Below are positions 6,219 through 6,777 of a stretch of 6,777 nucleotides of DNA, piece by piece. The notes below the pieces were generated by a model. The model was given only the letters and a program-made list of their open reading frames with translations, ran no database searches and was not told the DNA's origin. Positions within the stretch are counted from its first letter, which is position 1. The number at the start of each line of letters is the position of its first letter. Both the position numbers and the translations under genes were made by a program. The DNA lies in assembly GCA_002432565.1 (NCBI GenBank), contig DJFP01000144.1:1-6777 (forward strand), given 5' to 3'. Source of the stretch: Flavobacteriales bacterium UBA5869 (GTDB lineage: Bacteria; Bacteroidota; Bacteroidia; Flavobacteriales_D; Crocinitomicaceae).

Positions 6219-6581
6219 TTATCCCTGTGATAATTTAGTCAATGCTTCTTCCACCGAACCTAAAAAGTTGATCAGTTTTCCCTTATTGGATTCGTACATG
6301 AAATCGGTGATGCTTTTGCTTTTATAAGCAGAAAAATCACCCACAATAGCCAAACGAACGCGGTAATTTGAGAACTTCTGAAGGATTTCTCCTGCCATCC
6401 GGTTCTTCAGATCAAAGAATGAGGGTGTGATGTTTTTGGCGTGAATAATAACGCGGTCGAAACCCTGGTAATACACATTTCCAAGCAGGTCGAGCCCGTC
6501 TTCTTCTTTCTCAATGATTAATCCTTCCGCACTTATTTCCGCAATGGAAATGTTATGAATGGTATGAGTTGTTATCTCCAT
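6219..6581 (-). CDS. DUF4180 domain-containing protein
   Basis: I start the gene at the ATG at 6581, giving 120 aa beginning MEITTHTIHNISIAEI. An upstream ATG at 6623 would add 14 residues that overlap the preceding reading frame, and the family starts near the shorter one. I recognise DUF4180 from DGLDLLGNVYYQGFDRVIIH (residues 28-47), the following NITPSFFDLKNRMAGEILQKF, VRLAIVGDFSAYKSKS, and FMYESNKGKLINFLGSVEEAL. The alternating strand-helix order suggests a compact alpha/beta fold like that of STAS-type proteins, which is inference. The length equals the usual family length, so the gene is intact. No biochemical role is established that I know of; members are common in Bacteroidota and Firmicutes and are often found as single small genes. 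Its ATG lies 1 nt after the upstream stop (TAAGATG), implying coupled translation. Confidence 0.92.
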   Translation of the reverse strand: MEITTHTIHNISIAEISAEGLIIEKEEDGLDLLGNVYYQGFDRVIIHAKNITPSFFDLKNRMAGEILQKFSNYRVRLAIVGDFSAYKSKSITDFMYESNKGKLINFLGSVEEALTKLSQG

Positions 6582-6582
6582 C

Positions 6583-6777
6583 TTAGTTAATTGGTACAAT
6601 GACCCATTTTTTGCTGACTTCAAACAGCTTGTTAGTTACTTTTTGCGCTTTTGCTTCGTAAGCTTCCCATTTGATGGTCCTGTCTGGCCATTCAAATTCT
6701 ATTCGCAAAGGCAGCGACTGTGATTTTTCATAGATTACATTGTATGCATTGCCTTTGCAGTTCTTAAAATGCTCCGG
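6583..6777 (-). CDS. C-terminal 64 residues of an unrecognised protein (cut by right window edge)
   Basis: The minus strand is open from the window edge to a TAA at 6583-6585, too short to be obvious as a full ORF. It encodes a fragment starting PEHFKNCKGNAYNVIYE and ending KKWVIVPIN. The piece is rich in Trp, Lys and Glu, with an alternating pattern (LPLRIEFEWPDRTIKWEAY) suggesting beta strands, then a short helix. I do not recognise a family. Coding status is supported by the continuous frame and by the stop lying 1 nt before the DUF4180 start, as expected for adjacent operon genes. The start, length and any domains lie outside the window. Confidence 0.72.
   Translation of the reverse strand, partial: PEHFKNCKGNAYNVIYEKSQSLPLRIEFEWPDRTIKWEAYEAKAQKVTNKLFEVSKKWVIVPIN

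Overview
The window looks like a chromosomal stretch from a Bacteroidota bacterium, most likely a Flavobacteriales relative; Fluviicola or another Crocinitomicaceae member is a guess, not a demonstration. The reasons are the fairly AT-rich DNA, starts with almost no Shine-Dalgarno sequence, signal peptides ending in a Ser-Gln cleavage context (VSQ, NSQ), and protein families common in that phylum: DUF3050, DUF4180, a serine hydrolase with a DUF3471-like tail, a MORN-variant exported protein and an SH3-type lipoprotein. Every supported gene lies on the minus strand, so transcription runs from high to low coordinates.

Right part (5948-6777): the last 64 codons of an unrecognised protein enter from the right edge. 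They are followed after 1 nt by a DUF4180 protein and after a further 4 nt by an 88-aa conserved small protein. The spacing indicates one transcript.

Central part (2964-5863): after an 84-nt gap come four closely packed genes. They encode an exported MORN-repeat protein, a cytoplasmic 186-aa protein made of two diverged copies of one beta-rich unit, an SH3-type lipoprotein, and a two-helix membrane protein with a probable PH-like N-terminal domain. Gaps are 3 nt, 13 nt and an 8-nt overlap (ATGACTGA). No substrate or enzyme is recognisable here. The mix of cell-surface and cytoplasmic proteins of unknown role is the least ordinary part of the window.

Left part (1-2909): a four-helix membrane protein carries a short motif reminiscent of heme-copper oxidase subunit I. 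A 602-aa exported serine beta-lactamase-like hydrolase with intact SxxK, YxN and HxG motifs follows. After a 347-nt non-coding stretch comes the N-terminal 62 codons of a DUF3050 protein that runs off the left edge.

I saw no tRNA, rRNA, CRISPR array, insertion sequence or phage gene. Nothing here convincingly forms a new defence or mobile system. The best leads are the four-gene central cluster, the internally duplicated protein and the oxidase-like mini-protein.
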